Part shown: positions 8,533 through 15,118 of the stretch, in pieces
How the letters are laid out: every line of letters begins with the position of its first letter
Position numbering within the stretch: the stretch's first letter is position 1
NCBI GenBank assembly: GCA_005773145.1
Contig: SXHS01000043.1
Coordinates: forward strand, 1 to 20,619
Direction of reading: 5' to 3'
DNA length: 20,619 nt
DNA from: Planctomycetaceae bacterium
GTDB lineage: Bacteria > Planctomycetota > Planctomycetia > Pirellulales > Pirellulaceae
Translations under genes and position numbers: made by a program
The notes under the pieces: generated by a model
What the model was told of the DNA's origin: nothing
What the model saw: the letters and a program-made list of their open reading frames with translations, nothing else
The model's database searches: none

Positions 8533-8553
8533 GTTGGCCGTCTTCCGGCCAAC
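8533..8553. promoter_or_regulatory. Perfect 8-bp inverted repeat, candidate shared activator or operator site
   Basis: GTTGGCCG (8533-8540) and CGGCCAAC (8546-8553) are exact inverted copies around TCTTC. The element lies between the two sigma-54-like promoters. It is centred about 68 nt upstream of the implied rightward start and about 83 nt upstream of the implied leftward start. No T-run follows, so a terminator is unlikely. Confidence 0.45.
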
Positions 8554-8584
8554 TTGGAGCGTCACTCGATCAACCTTACAGGGA

Positions 8585-8600
8585 CGGCACGGAAATTGCC
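8585..8600 (+). promoter_or_regulatory. Sigma-54-type promoter element for the hydrogenase operon
   Basis: GGCACGGAAATTGC (8586-8599) matches the RpoN core GGCACG-N4-TTGC at every core position, with GG and GC separated by exactly 10 nt. The flanking bases (C before, C after) deviate from the full consensus. The implied start is near 8611, about 163 nt before the first ATG. Sigma-54 control of hydrogenase and hyp genes is known in other bacteria. The assignment here is inferred from sequence. Confidence 0.5.
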
Positions 8601-8625
8601 GGCACCAATGTCTTAGAAGCGGACG

Positions 8626-8636
8626 TTGGCTGCCAA
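8626..8636. promoter_or_regulatory. Palindrome TTGGC-T-GCCAA, candidate operator
   Basis: This 11-bp palindrome extends to GAC...GTC on the outside with one bulged G (8622-8639). It begins about 15 nt after the implied rightward transcription start. It carries the same TTGGC/GCCAA half-sites as the inverted repeat at 8533-8553. Confidence 0.35.
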
Positions 8637-8773
8637 GTCTGGATTGGCCGCGCTTCCTGGTGCCGGGTAGCGAGACGGGTTGGGACGTTCGCTCCTCGGC
8701 AGCGGGCGCGCGCCTACTCCTCGGTGTGTGCGGTTGGAGCTAGACTGGGCGGATATGCACAGGTGGAATTGCC

Positions 8774-9289
8774 ATGTCCAACAGTGATCGACCGTTAGCG
8801 AACATTTTGGGACAGCTTTCCTTTTCTGCTGGGTTGCCGGACCGAGTGCTGCAGCAACTGGCTGAGGGGGCTGTGGTTGAGAAACATCCCCCGGGGAGCA
8901 TCGTATTTCGTGAGGGGAGTTTGAATCCGAACTTCTACCTCGTGATCCGGGGGCGAGCTGCTTTGGAAATGTGTGTGCCAGCGCGAGGGTGTCGACGACT
9001 GTTGGTGCTCGGGCCGGGTGACATGATGGCTTGGTCGGCCATCTTGGGGTCCGCACGGATGACCGCAACGGCGGTCGCCCTGGATGAGTTGGAGCTGGTG
9101 GTCGCCCCGGCGGAGCATGTCGAGCGAATCTGCGAGGCGGATCATGACGTGGGTTATCTGTTGATGCAGCGTATTGCGTCTGCTTTGGCCAAACGTTTAT
9201 TGGCGACACGCTTGCAGCTCATGGATGTTTATTCGCATGATTCTCAGGACCAACCTGCCGCCGCTGGCTCAGGGGACGATGGACCGTGA
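8774..9289 (+). CDS. Cyclic-nucleotide-binding-domain-like protein without HTH, first gene of the hydrogenase operon
   Basis: The 171-residue product forms a single CRP/FNR-type sensor domain: the FREG turn (46-49), FYLVIRGRAAL (54-64), GPGDMMAWSAIL (80-91) and the MTATAVALDELELVV strand (96-110), then a helix resembling the dimerisation helix. It ends without a winged helix, so it is not a classical transcription factor. The phosphate-binding cassette lacks the usual GE and the Arg before Thr-Ala (Met96 sits there), so binding of cAMP or cGMP is doubtful. The pattern resembles the GWSxL/YTATA subfamily of such domains. It starts after an AGGTGG ribosome site. It overlaps hydB by a GTGA junction, which ties it to the enzyme. 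It may be a regulatory or assembly partner of the hydrogenase; this is inference. It is not needed for the four-subunit core. Confidence 0.85.
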   Translation: MSNSDRPLANILGQLSFSAGLPDRVLQQLAEGAVVEKHPPGSIVFREGSLNPNFYLVIRGRAALEMCVPARGCRRLLVLGPGDMMAWSAILGSARMTATAVALDELELVVAPAEHVERICEADHDVGYLLMQRIASALAKRLLATRLQLMDVYSHDSQDQPAAAGSGDDGP

Positions 9290-10428
9290 CCAACCGAGTA
9301 ACAACCACCCAAGAAACCAAGGCGACGACGGACGCCGTTCGACTCCTGCCGCGAGACCGCTTGGCCGACCTGTTTCATGCGTTGACCGCCCGCGGGTACC
9401 AAGTGATTGGCCCACGCGTGGACCAGGGAGCGATCATCTATGATCAGCTCACTTCAGTCGAGGAGTTGCCGCGCGGTTGGACCGATGAACAGGGGCCGGG
9501 CTATTACCGATTGAAACGCCGTGAGGACGACGATGCCTTTGGCTATGTCGTGGGGCCCCACAGCTGGAAACGCTATTTATTTCCGCCGTTGGTGACCTTA
9601 GCTCGCATTGAACGCGACGGCGAGGACTGGCACATTGAGTCGCAGCCGGAATCGCCTGTCAAACGAGCCTTTCTCGGCGTGCGGGCCTGTGAATTGGCTG
9701 CCATAGCGGTCCAAGACCGAGTTTTTCTCTCGCAAGCATATGTCGATCCCATCTACCAGGCACGGCGCGAGTCGGTCTGCTTGATTGCCGCGAATTGCAC
9801 GCAGGCGGCTGCCACATGTTTTTGCACGAGCATGGACACTGGGCCGCGCTGCCGCAGCGGATTCGATCTGGCGATTACGGAAATCGCGGCCGGTTACATC
9901 GTGGAGGTCGGCAGTGAACTCGGCGCGAGCCTTGCCGCTGACTTACCATTACGCCCCGCGAGTCCGGAGGACCAGGCCGACGGGGAGGCGGCCCGCGCGA
10001 GGGCGGTGGCGCAGATCGAGCGTACGTTGGATACGCATGACATTCGTGCGCTGCTGATGAACAACCTCGACCATCCGCAATGGGATGATGTTGGCCAGCG
10101 TTGCCTGTCATGCACCAATTGTACGATGGTGTGCCCCACCTGTTTCTGCTGCTCAGTGACCGAGGTTGGCGATTTAACGGAGCAACACATCGAGCGTCAG
10201 CGGCAGTGGGATTCCTGTTTTCATCCCGACTTCAGCTATATCAATGGGGGCCAGGTACGCGGCCAGGTGCGATCGCGGTACCGCCAATGGCTGACGCACA
10301 AGTTGGCAACATGGATCGACCAATTTGACGTATCCGGCTGCGTCGGCTGCGGGCGCTGTATCACGTGGTGCCCAGTGGGGATCGATCTGACGGAGGAGGT
10401 CGCGGCGATTCGCGGCAATCCATCATGA
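9286..10428 (+). CDS. hydB: Group 3b [NiFe] hydrogenase beta subunit (iron-sulfur, HydB)
   Basis: This 380-residue cytosolic iron-sulfur protein links the flavin subunit to the hydrogenase small subunit. The C-terminal half carries two [4Fe-4S] motifs. The first is CLSCTNCTMVC (Cys273, 276, 279, 283), continuing into the Cys-rich PTCFCC (Cys286, 288, 289). The second is CVGCGRCITWCP (Cys352, 355, 358, 362). The N-terminal part contains the family GVRACELAAI and ANCTQAAATCFCTSM segments, which may add a further cluster. It resembles the sulfhydrogenase beta subunit of Pyrococcus and the anaerobic sulfite reductase A family. The start is a GTG overlapping the previous stop as GTGA, which implies coupled translation. 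The next gene overlaps as ATGA. Confidence 0.93.
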   Translation: MTNRVTTTQETKATTDAVRLLPRDRLADLFHALTARGYQVIGPRVDQGAIIYDQLTSVEELPRGWTDEQGPGYYRLKRREDDDAFGYVVGPHSWKRYLFPPLVTLARIERDGEDWHIESQPESPVKRAFLGVRACELAAIAVQDRVFLSQAYVDPIYQARRESVCLIAANCTQAAATCFCTSMDTGPRCRSGFDLAITEIAAGYIVEVGSELGASLAADLPLRPASPEDQADGEAARARAVAQIERTLDTHDIRALLMNNLDHPQWDDVGQRCLSCTNCTMVCPTCFCCSVTEVGDLTEQHIERQRQWDSCFHPDFSYINGGQVRGQVRSRYRQWLTHKLATWIDQFDVSGCVGCGRCITWCPVGIDLTEEVAAIRGNPS

Positions 10429-11282
10429 GCCACCAAGGTACCGTTGTCCCACCGCATCCTTGGGTGCCGCATCGAGCGATGATCCGCCGCTTTTGCGCGG
10501 AAATACCGGATGTCAGCACGTTGGACATTCGACTCTTTGATGATGCAGAGCGCAGCCGCTTTGATTGCCAGCCTGGTCAGTTCAACATGCTGTATGTGCC
10601 CGGCGTCGGCGAGGCCGCGATCAGCGTGAGCGGACCGGGTCTGGAACCCGGAGATTGGGCACATACGATTCGCCGCGCCGGGGCGGTCACTCGCGAGCTG
10701 ACCCGTCTACCGGTCGGTGCCACGATCGGCCTCCGCGGCCCCTACGGCCGCGGTTGGCCATGCGCTGCGGCGATGGAGCGGGATGTGCTCATCATCGCTG
10801 GCGGCATTGGCTTGGCACCCTTACGACCACTCGTTCGATATTTCTTGTCCAATCCCAGCGCCGCGCGTTGCGTGCGACTGTTATACGGCAGTCGCAGTCC
10901 GGACCATCTGTTGTTTGCGGAGGAAATCGACCGTTGGAGGGCTCTCGGTCTGGATGTTGACATCACCGTCGATCGTGCCTCACTTGGTTGGCAAGGAAAT
11001 GTCGGAGTGGTGCCTATGTTGGTCGATCGCCTACATCCGCTCGATCCGACCCGGACTGAGGTCTATCTATGCGGGCCGGAAGTGATGATGCGATACACCA
11101 CGCGGGCATTGTTGCAGCGCGGGGTCGAGGCGTCCCACATCTGGCTCTCGGTCGAGCGAAACATGCAATGTGCCGTGGGGCTGTGCGGACATTGCCAACT
11201 GGGACCGGCTTTTGTTTGCCGCGACGGTCCGGTGTTTTCCTACGAACATGTGGCGCCGCTGTTGTACACGGAGGATCTATGA
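10425..11282 (+). CDS. hydG: Group 3b [NiFe] hydrogenase gamma subunit (FAD/NAD(P)H reductase, HydG)
   Basis: The product has 285 residues from the ATG at 10425, which overlaps the hydB stop as ATGA. The open frame extends upstream to 10365, but that part lies inside hydB. It contains an FAD-binding barrel (about 15-115; CQPGQFNMLYV and AAISVSG), a nucleotide-binding Rossmann region (GGIGLAPLRPL near 126-136; VYLCGPEVMM) and a C-terminal [2Fe-2S] site with Cys249, Cys254, Cys257 and Cys265. This is the module that exchanges electrons with NADP(H) in group 3b enzymes. Cofactor preference for NADPH over NADH is known for the group but cannot be read directly here. It is paralogous to sudB in the same window, but the iron-sulfur site here is all-Cys. 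Confidence 0.93.
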   Translation: MSHQGTVVPPHPWVPHRAMIRRFCAEIPDVSTLDIRLFDDAERSRFDCQPGQFNMLYVPGVGEAAISVSGPGLEPGDWAHTIRRAGAVTRELTRLPVGATIGLRGPYGRGWPCAAAMERDVLIIAGGIGLAPLRPLVRYFLSNPSAARCVRLLYGSRSPDHLLFAEEIDRWRALGLDVDITVDRASLGWQGNVGVVPMLVDRLHPLDPTRTEVYLCGPEVMMRYTTRALLQRGVEASHIWLSVERNMQCAVGLCGHCQLGPAFVCRDGPVFSYEHVAPLLYTEDL

Positions 11283-12103
11283 TGGCCCGTGTGCGCCCCA
11301 AATTGGCCGTGTTCAAGTTCGCCTCTTGCGACGGTTGCCAATTAACACTCCTGGATGCCGAGGATCATCTGCTCGAAGTCGCTGGGCAGGTGGATATCTG
11401 TTATTTTCTGGAGGCAACCAGTCGGGTGGTGGATGGCCCGTACGACTTGGCGCTCGTCGAAGGTTCCATCACCACTGCACACGACGCCGCACGCATTCGC
11501 GAGGTGCGCCGCAACGCAAGATTCTTGATCACCCTGGGGGCGTGTGCCACGGCTGGTGGCATTCAGTCGCTGCGGAATTGGGGCAATCTGCCCGAATTTC
11601 TGCAGGCGGTCTATGCTCGGCCGGAGTACATTCAGACCTTGGCCACGTCCACCGCGATTGCCGCGCATGTCTCTGTCGACTTTGAATTGCGCGGATGTCC
11701 TATCAACAAGGCACAACTGCTCGACGTGCTGCGAGCTTTTCTGGCCGATCGACGTCCGAATGTCCCCAAACACAGTGTGTGCTTAGATTGCAAGCGGCAT
11801 GGCACGGTTTGTATCATGGTGGCCCAGGGGGTCCCTTGCATGGGACCGATTACACAAACGGGCTGTGGAGCCCTCTGCCCCAGCTACGATCGCGGATGTT
11901 ATGGCTGTTATGGGCCCTGCGAGCAATCCCAGGGAGAAGCGTGGGGCAGGTCGTTGGTCCGGTCTGGGCAGCCGGTTCCAACGGTTCTTCACCAGCTGCG
12001 CAGCTTCAATGCCGGCGCCGAAGATTGGCGTCAGGCCGGTGACTCGCTGGACAATTGCGCGTCCACCGCAGGACCAGCCAGGACGGAGGAGCCACGGTCA
12101 TGA
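11279..12103 (+). CDS. hydD: Group 3b [NiFe] hydrogenase small subunit (delta, HydD)
   Basis: The product has 274 residues from the ATG at 11279 (ATGA overlap with hydG). A second in-frame ATG lies at 11282, and the frame upstream of 11279 is inside hydG. The proximal [4Fe-4S] cluster ligands are visible: Cys17 and Cys20 in FASCDGCQ, Cys89 in LGACATAGG, and Cys140 in RGCPINK. The medial and distal cluster ligands fall among Cys168, 171, 178, 187, 196, 200, 207, 210 and 214. There is no twin-arginine leader, so the enzyme is cytoplasmic, as expected for group 3. The subunit relays electrons from the Ni-Fe site to the HydB clusters. A poorly conserved tail of about 50 residues follows the last cluster motif. 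Confidence 0.95.
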   Translation: MMARVRPKLAVFKFASCDGCQLTLLDAEDHLLEVAGQVDICYFLEATSRVVDGPYDLALVEGSITTAHDAARIREVRRNARFLITLGACATAGGIQSLRNWGNLPEFLQAVYARPEYIQTLATSTAIAAHVSVDFELRGCPINKAQLLDVLRAFLADRRPNVPKHSVCLDCKRHGTVCIMVAQGVPCMGPITQTGCGALCPSYDRGCYGCYGPCEQSQGEAWGRSLVRSGQPVPTVLHQLRSFNAGAEDWRQAGDSLDNCASTAGPARTEEPRS

Positions 12104-13416
12104 CTGAGGAAAGGGTGATTCACGTCGAGGCCTTGGCGCGCGTCGAAGGTGAGGGCGCGCTGACGATTCGCGTCCGTGACAAACGGGTGGAAGAGGTGCA
12201 GTTGAGGATCTTTGAGCCCCCTCGGTTGTTCGAGGCCTTTTTACGCGGCCGACGCATTGAAGAGGTGCCCGATATTACGGCCCGCATCTGCGGCATTTGC
12301 CCCGTTGCGTACCAGATGAGTACGGTGCATGCGTTGGAAGCGGCCTTAGACGTCACGGTCCCGAGATCCATCCGACAATTGCGTCGGCTGCTCTACTGCG
12401 GAGAATGGATTGAGAGTCACGCCCTGCACATGCACCTGTTACAAGCGCCAGATTTCCTGGGATACGACAGCGGGTTGAGCATGGCGCAAGACTTTCCTCG
12501 TGAAGTGACGCGAGGATTAACCATCAAGAAATATGGCAACGAGATCCTCGAAGTGCTAGGAGGTCGTGCTATCCATCCCGTCAACGTCGCCGTCGGTGGT
12601 TTTCATCGCTTGCCTCGGCGAGAGGAACTCACCGCGCTGCTTCCTCACCTTCAAGAGGGGCTTGCGCTATCCATCGAAGTGGCAAGCTGGGTGTCCCGAT
12701 TGAATTTCCCCGCATTCACTCCTAGTTACGAATGGGTCGCGCTCGTGCACCCGGACGAGTACCCCATGAATGAGGGTGTCATTACATCCCGCACGGGGGA
12801 AGCGTGGCTCGTCAACGACTACGAAACCGCCTTTGAGGAAATCCATCTCCCCCACACCACGGCGTTGCAGTCCCGGCGTTCCGGTCGCGGGACGCCATAT
12901 TTCGTGGGTCCGATCGCCCGACTCAATCTCAATTGGGACCGCCTGCATCCGATCGCACGCCAGACCGCCGATGGTTTGGGCATCGCTTGGCCGACCAGTA
13001 ATCCGTTTCATGGCATCGTCGCCAGGGCCCTGGAGGTCATCCATGCCTTTGCCGAGTCTATCGAATTGATTCAACACTACCAGCCGACGATCCCAGCCCG
13101 ACAGGAGTATTCCCTGCGCGATGCGGAAGGCTGCGCCGCGACCGAGGCTCCCCGAGGACTGCTGTACCATCGCTACCGCATAAACCGCGAAGGAACGGTC
13201 GATTTTGCCAAGATTGTCCCCCCGACATCTCAGAATCAAGCCCAAATCGAGGAAGACCTGCGCTCATGGGTCACCACGTTACTCGATCACGACGATCGAC
13301 ACATCGCGCAACAATGTGAATTTCTGATCCGCAACTACGATCCCTGTATCAGCTGCGCGACTCACTTCTTACGAGTCACGATTGACCGACGGGAGGAATC
13401 ATGCAGTCCTCCGTAA
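12100..13416 (+). CDS. hydA: Group 3b [NiFe] hydrogenase large (catalytic) subunit (alpha, HydA)
   Basis: The product has 438 residues from the ATG at 12100, preceded by GGAGGA and overlapping the hydD stop as ATGA. The frame upstream to 12055 lies within hydD. The N-terminal L1 motif is RICGICPVAY (Cys64, Cys67) and the C-terminal L2 motif is DPCISCATH (Cys416, Cys419, His422). These four Cys hold the Ni-Fe(CN)2CO centre. The L1 motif ends in Tyr where several other hydrogenase groups have His; I recall this as common in group 3b. A 16-residue tail after His422 is the extension removed by the endopeptidase encoded next. RVEGEG (residues 12-17) is the usual N-terminal signature. It catalyses reversible H2 oxidation in the cytosol, linked through HydD, HydB and HydG to NADP(H). 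Confidence 0.96.
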   Translation: MTEERVIHVEALARVEGEGALTIRVRDKRVEEVQLRIFEPPRLFEAFLRGRRIEEVPDITARICGICPVAYQMSTVHALEAALDVTVPRSIRQLRRLLYCGEWIESHALHMHLLQAPDFLGYDSGLSMAQDFPREVTRGLTIKKYGNEILEVLGGRAIHPVNVAVGGFHRLPRREELTALLPHLQEGLALSIEVASWVSRLNFPAFTPSYEWVALVHPDEYPMNEGVITSRTGEAWLVNDYETAFEEIHLPHTTALQSRRSGRGTPYFVGPIARLNLNWDRLHPIARQTADGLGIAWPTSNPFHGIVARALEVIHAFAESIELIQHYQPTIPARQEYSLRDAEGCAATEAPRGLLYHRYRINREGTVDFAKIVPPTSQNQAQIEEDLRSWVTTLLDHDDRHIAQQCEFLIRNYDPCISCATHFLRVTIDRREESCSPP

Positions 13417-13895
13417 ACACGTCGCATACCACCCTCGTTGGGGTTGGTAGCGCACATGGTGATGACCAGGTCGGTTGGCTCGTATTGCGCGAGATTGAGC
13501 CGCATGCGCCGAGCGACATCCGCATCGTATATGCGAGAACCCCGGTCGATGTGTTGCATGTTCCGGCCACTTCGCGATTGGTCGTTGTGGACAGCTGCCT
13601 GGGGGCCGGAGCGGAAGGGACCATACATCACTGGAGGTGGCCCGACGTGCCGGCCCTGGTCCAAAGACCCCGAAACAGCCACGATTGGGATCTGTTCGAA
13701 GTCTTGCGACTCCAGGAAATGCTCCGGCCGGCTCCCGCCGCGTCCAGCACGCCCGCTGCCGCAGTGTCCGTTTGGGGCATCGAAGTCGCGTTATCCCAGC
13801 CCAGACAGACTGTTGCGCCGCACCTCTCCGAGGCACTCCGCCCCGCGATTCGCACGGCGGCACTACAGATTCTCGGGGAGCTGTGTCATGCATGA
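13401..13895 (+). CDS. HyaD/HycI-family hydrogenase maturation endopeptidase
   Basis: The 164-residue product would cleave the C-terminal tail of HydA after nickel insertion. It starts within hydA (16-nt overlap) after a GGAGG ribosome site. The N-terminal GVGSAHGDDQVGW corresponds to the family's GxGNxxxxD(D/E)G motif with Ser in place of Asn. Asp22 there, Asp64 in VVVDSCLG and His94 in NSHDWDLFE are candidates for the three metal ligands known in the family. SVWGIEVA (near 123-130) matches the later YGIE-type signature. The region between 105 and 122 is Ala/Pro-rich and probably a loop. It is the dedicated protease for this enzyme by position. It overlaps hypA by 8 nt. Confidence 0.88.
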   Translation: MQSSVNTSHTTLVGVGSAHGDDQVGWLVLREIEPHAPSDIRIVYARTPVDVLHVPATSRLVVVDSCLGAGAEGTIHHWRWPDVPALVQRPRNSHDWDLFEVLRLQEMLRPAPAASSTPAAAVSVWGIEVALSQPRQTVAPHLSEALRPAIRTAALQILGELCHA

Positions 13896-14262
13896 AATGT
13901 CAATCGCGCGGTCCCTCGTGGTACAAGTCATCGATCTAACCCGCGATCAGCCGGGGCAATCGTTGTCCTCTGTGCGGGTGCGGGTGGGTGAATTGGCGGG
14001 CGTGGAACCGCAATTGCTGTTGGCCGCCTGCGAGATGTTGGCGGAGGAATCCGCGATCGCCAATACTCGATGGGAGATCCTCTCGCAGCCCCTATTGGCT
14101 AGCTGTGAGTTGTGCGGCGAAACGATCGAGATTCGCGGATTCTGTTTCGCCTGCAACCACTGCGGTAGCACATCCGTGCGAGTGACCTCGGGTGATGCCG
14201 TCATCCTGGAACAAATTACTATGGTCGCAATGCAGGCCGCCGCTGAGGATCGGGAAAGGTAA
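13888..14262 (+). CDS. hypA: HypA nickel-insertion protein
   Basis: The product has 124 residues from the ATG at 13888. The open frame continues upstream but only inside the protease gene. The N-terminal MHE supplies the conserved nickel-binding His2. The zinc site is CELC (Cys73, Cys76) plus CNHC (Cys89, Cys92), with an extra Cys86 in between. VRVGELAGVEP (30-40) is the conserved family segment. HypA works with HypB to deliver Ni(II) to the HydA precursor after the Fe(CN)2CO group is in place. It overlaps the protease stop by 8 nt. Unlike other junctions in the operon, it is followed by a 127-nt gap. Confidence 0.95.
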   Translation: MHEMSIARSLVVQVIDLTRDQPGQSLSSVRVRVGELAGVEPQLLLAACEMLAEESAIANTRWEILSQPLLASCELCGETIEIRGFCFACNHCGSTSVRVTSGDAVILEQITMVAMQAAAEDRER

Positions 14263-14389
14263 GAGGGGATCAGAGGGGATATGGAAGAGGGGGAGAGAAT
14301 TGGCACGCAGAGACGCAGAGTTTTGAAAATGGAGATGCAGAGAGCGAGATGCAGAGTATCAGATGCAGAGTGACAGGTTGGAGAAACCC
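14262..14389 (+). repeat. Purine-rich repeat spacer between hypA and hypB
   Basis: The plus strand here is strongly A/G-rich, unlike the genes on either side, and contains several short tandem repeats. A 10-nt pair AGAGGGGAT(C/A) lies at 14262-14281. An 8-nt pair ACGCAGAG lies at 14305-14320, a palindrome TTTTGAAAA at 14321-14329, and a threefold 14-nt repeat at 14332-14373. A GGAGA ribosome site (14380-14384) precedes hypB. I recall similar cgcagag strings as dispersed intergenic repeats in other genomes; that is memory, not a search. Confidence 0.7.
14332..14373 (+). repeat. 14-nt tandem repeat, three copies
   Basis: GAGATGCAGAGAGC (14332), GAGATGCAGAGTAT (14346) and CAGATGCAGAGTGA (14360) form three copies at exact 14-nt spacing, with a nearly invariant AGATGCAGAG core. 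Each copy carries an ATG (14335, 14349, 14363). Because 14 is not a multiple of three, each lies in a different frame, and only the last is in frame with hypB. Confidence 0.85.
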
Positions 14390-15118
14390 ATGACACAGGC
14401 CACCCATCATCCGGCTGAGCGGGTGATCATTGTGCAACGGGATGTACAGCAGTCGGCACGACTGGTCGCCGACGTGTTTCGGCAAGCGATGCGATCGCGG
14501 GGCACGTTTGTGGTCAATTTGCTCTCATCGCCGGGCGCGGGCAAGACCACGCTACTGCAAGCCACGGCCCAACATTGGCGGACGGAAGAGGCGCGTAGTG
14601 ATGATCGTCGCTACCGCATGGCGGTGCTCGTCGGCGACATTGCCACAGATCGCGATGCTCAACGATTGGCTCCGTACGCGACGGTGGCCCAGTTGACGAC
14701 CGGGGGGGCATGTCACTTGGATCTCTCACTCGTGCAACGTGGCTGGGATGCTATGCAGCAGCCGGCTTGTGAATTCCTGTTCCTCGAAAACGTGGGCAAT
14801 CTGGTTTGTCCAGCGGCGCACGACCTGGGGGAACACCTGCGAGTGATTTTGCTGAGCACCACCGAAGGGGACGACAAGCCCGCTAAGTATCCGAAGGCCT
14901 TTCGAACCAGTCAGGGGATGGTCATTAGCAAGACGGATCTGCTTCCTCACGTCCCGTTTTCTTGCGACGCGGCGGTGGCGGACGCGCGCCGGCTTCAACC
15001 AGATCTAGCGGTATTCCCGGTCAGCGCCTTGCAGCCAACGGGAATCGCGGCTTGGTGTCAATACTTGGTCGATCAACGGACAAAGTTTCTCAATGGCCAC
15101 ACGATTAATTCGACGTAG
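14390..15118 (+). CDS. hypB: HypB GTPase for nickel insertion
   Basis: The product has 242 residues from the ATG at 14390, supported by GGAGA five bases upstream. The in-frame ATG at 14363 lies in the repeat and would add nine residues. The P-loop is SSPGAGKTT (46-54). TTGGACHLD carries the Cys/His of the family's dimer-interface metal site. FLENVGNLVCP follows and SKTDLLPH is the guanine-specificity motif. HypB hydrolyses GTP to drive nickel delivery with HypA. There is no N-terminal CxxCxC motif and no His-rich stretch, so it is the simple form without a nickel store. Its end overlaps hypF by 26 nt. Confidence 0.95.
   Translation: MTQATHHPAERVIIVQRDVQQSARLVADVFRQAMRSRGTFVVNLLSSPGAGKTTLLQATAQHWRTEEARSDDRRYRMAVLVGDIATDRDAQRLAPYATVAQLTTGGACHLDLSLVQRGWDAMQQPACEFLFLENVGNLVCPAAHDLGEHLRVILLSTTEGDDKPAKYPKAFRTSQGMVISKTDLLPHVPFSCDAAVADARRLQPDLAVFPVSALQPTGIAAWCQYLVDQRTKFLNGHTINST

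Larger units (their letters stand above)
8354..8773. promoter_or_regulatory. Divergent control region between sudBA and the hydrogenase operon
   Basis: This 420-nt stretch has no credible gene; the short ORFs in it lack homologous features and ribosome sites. It must hold the promoters for both the leftward sudBA pair and the rightward hydrogenase operon. I see a strong sigma-54-like element on the plus strand, a weaker one on the minus strand, and three TTGG...CCAA palindromes, each listed separately. A GCTAGACTGG motif (8739-8748) lies close to the first rightward gene and could be a sigma-70 -10 region (TAGACT), but no good -35 is present. Confidence 0.6.

Noticed and set aside
8516..8743. 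75-residue open frame in the divergent intergenic region
   Set aside because: It has no ribosome site and no family signature, and it overlaps the promoter-like and palindromic elements.
8774..9289. Cyclic-nucleotide-like protein as a CRP/FNR transcription factor
   Set aside because: The protein ends right after the sensor domain and short helix. There is no winged-helix region, and the frame runs straight into the hydB start.
14332..14373. Repeats as a CRISPR array
   Set aside because: The units are only 14 nt, contiguous and without unique spacers, and no cas genes are present.
14363..14389. Nine-residue N-terminal extension of HypB from the ATG at 14363
   Set aside because: That ATG is part of the tandem repeat and lacks a good ribosome site, whereas 14390 has GGAGA at proper spacing. 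It remains possible but less likely.
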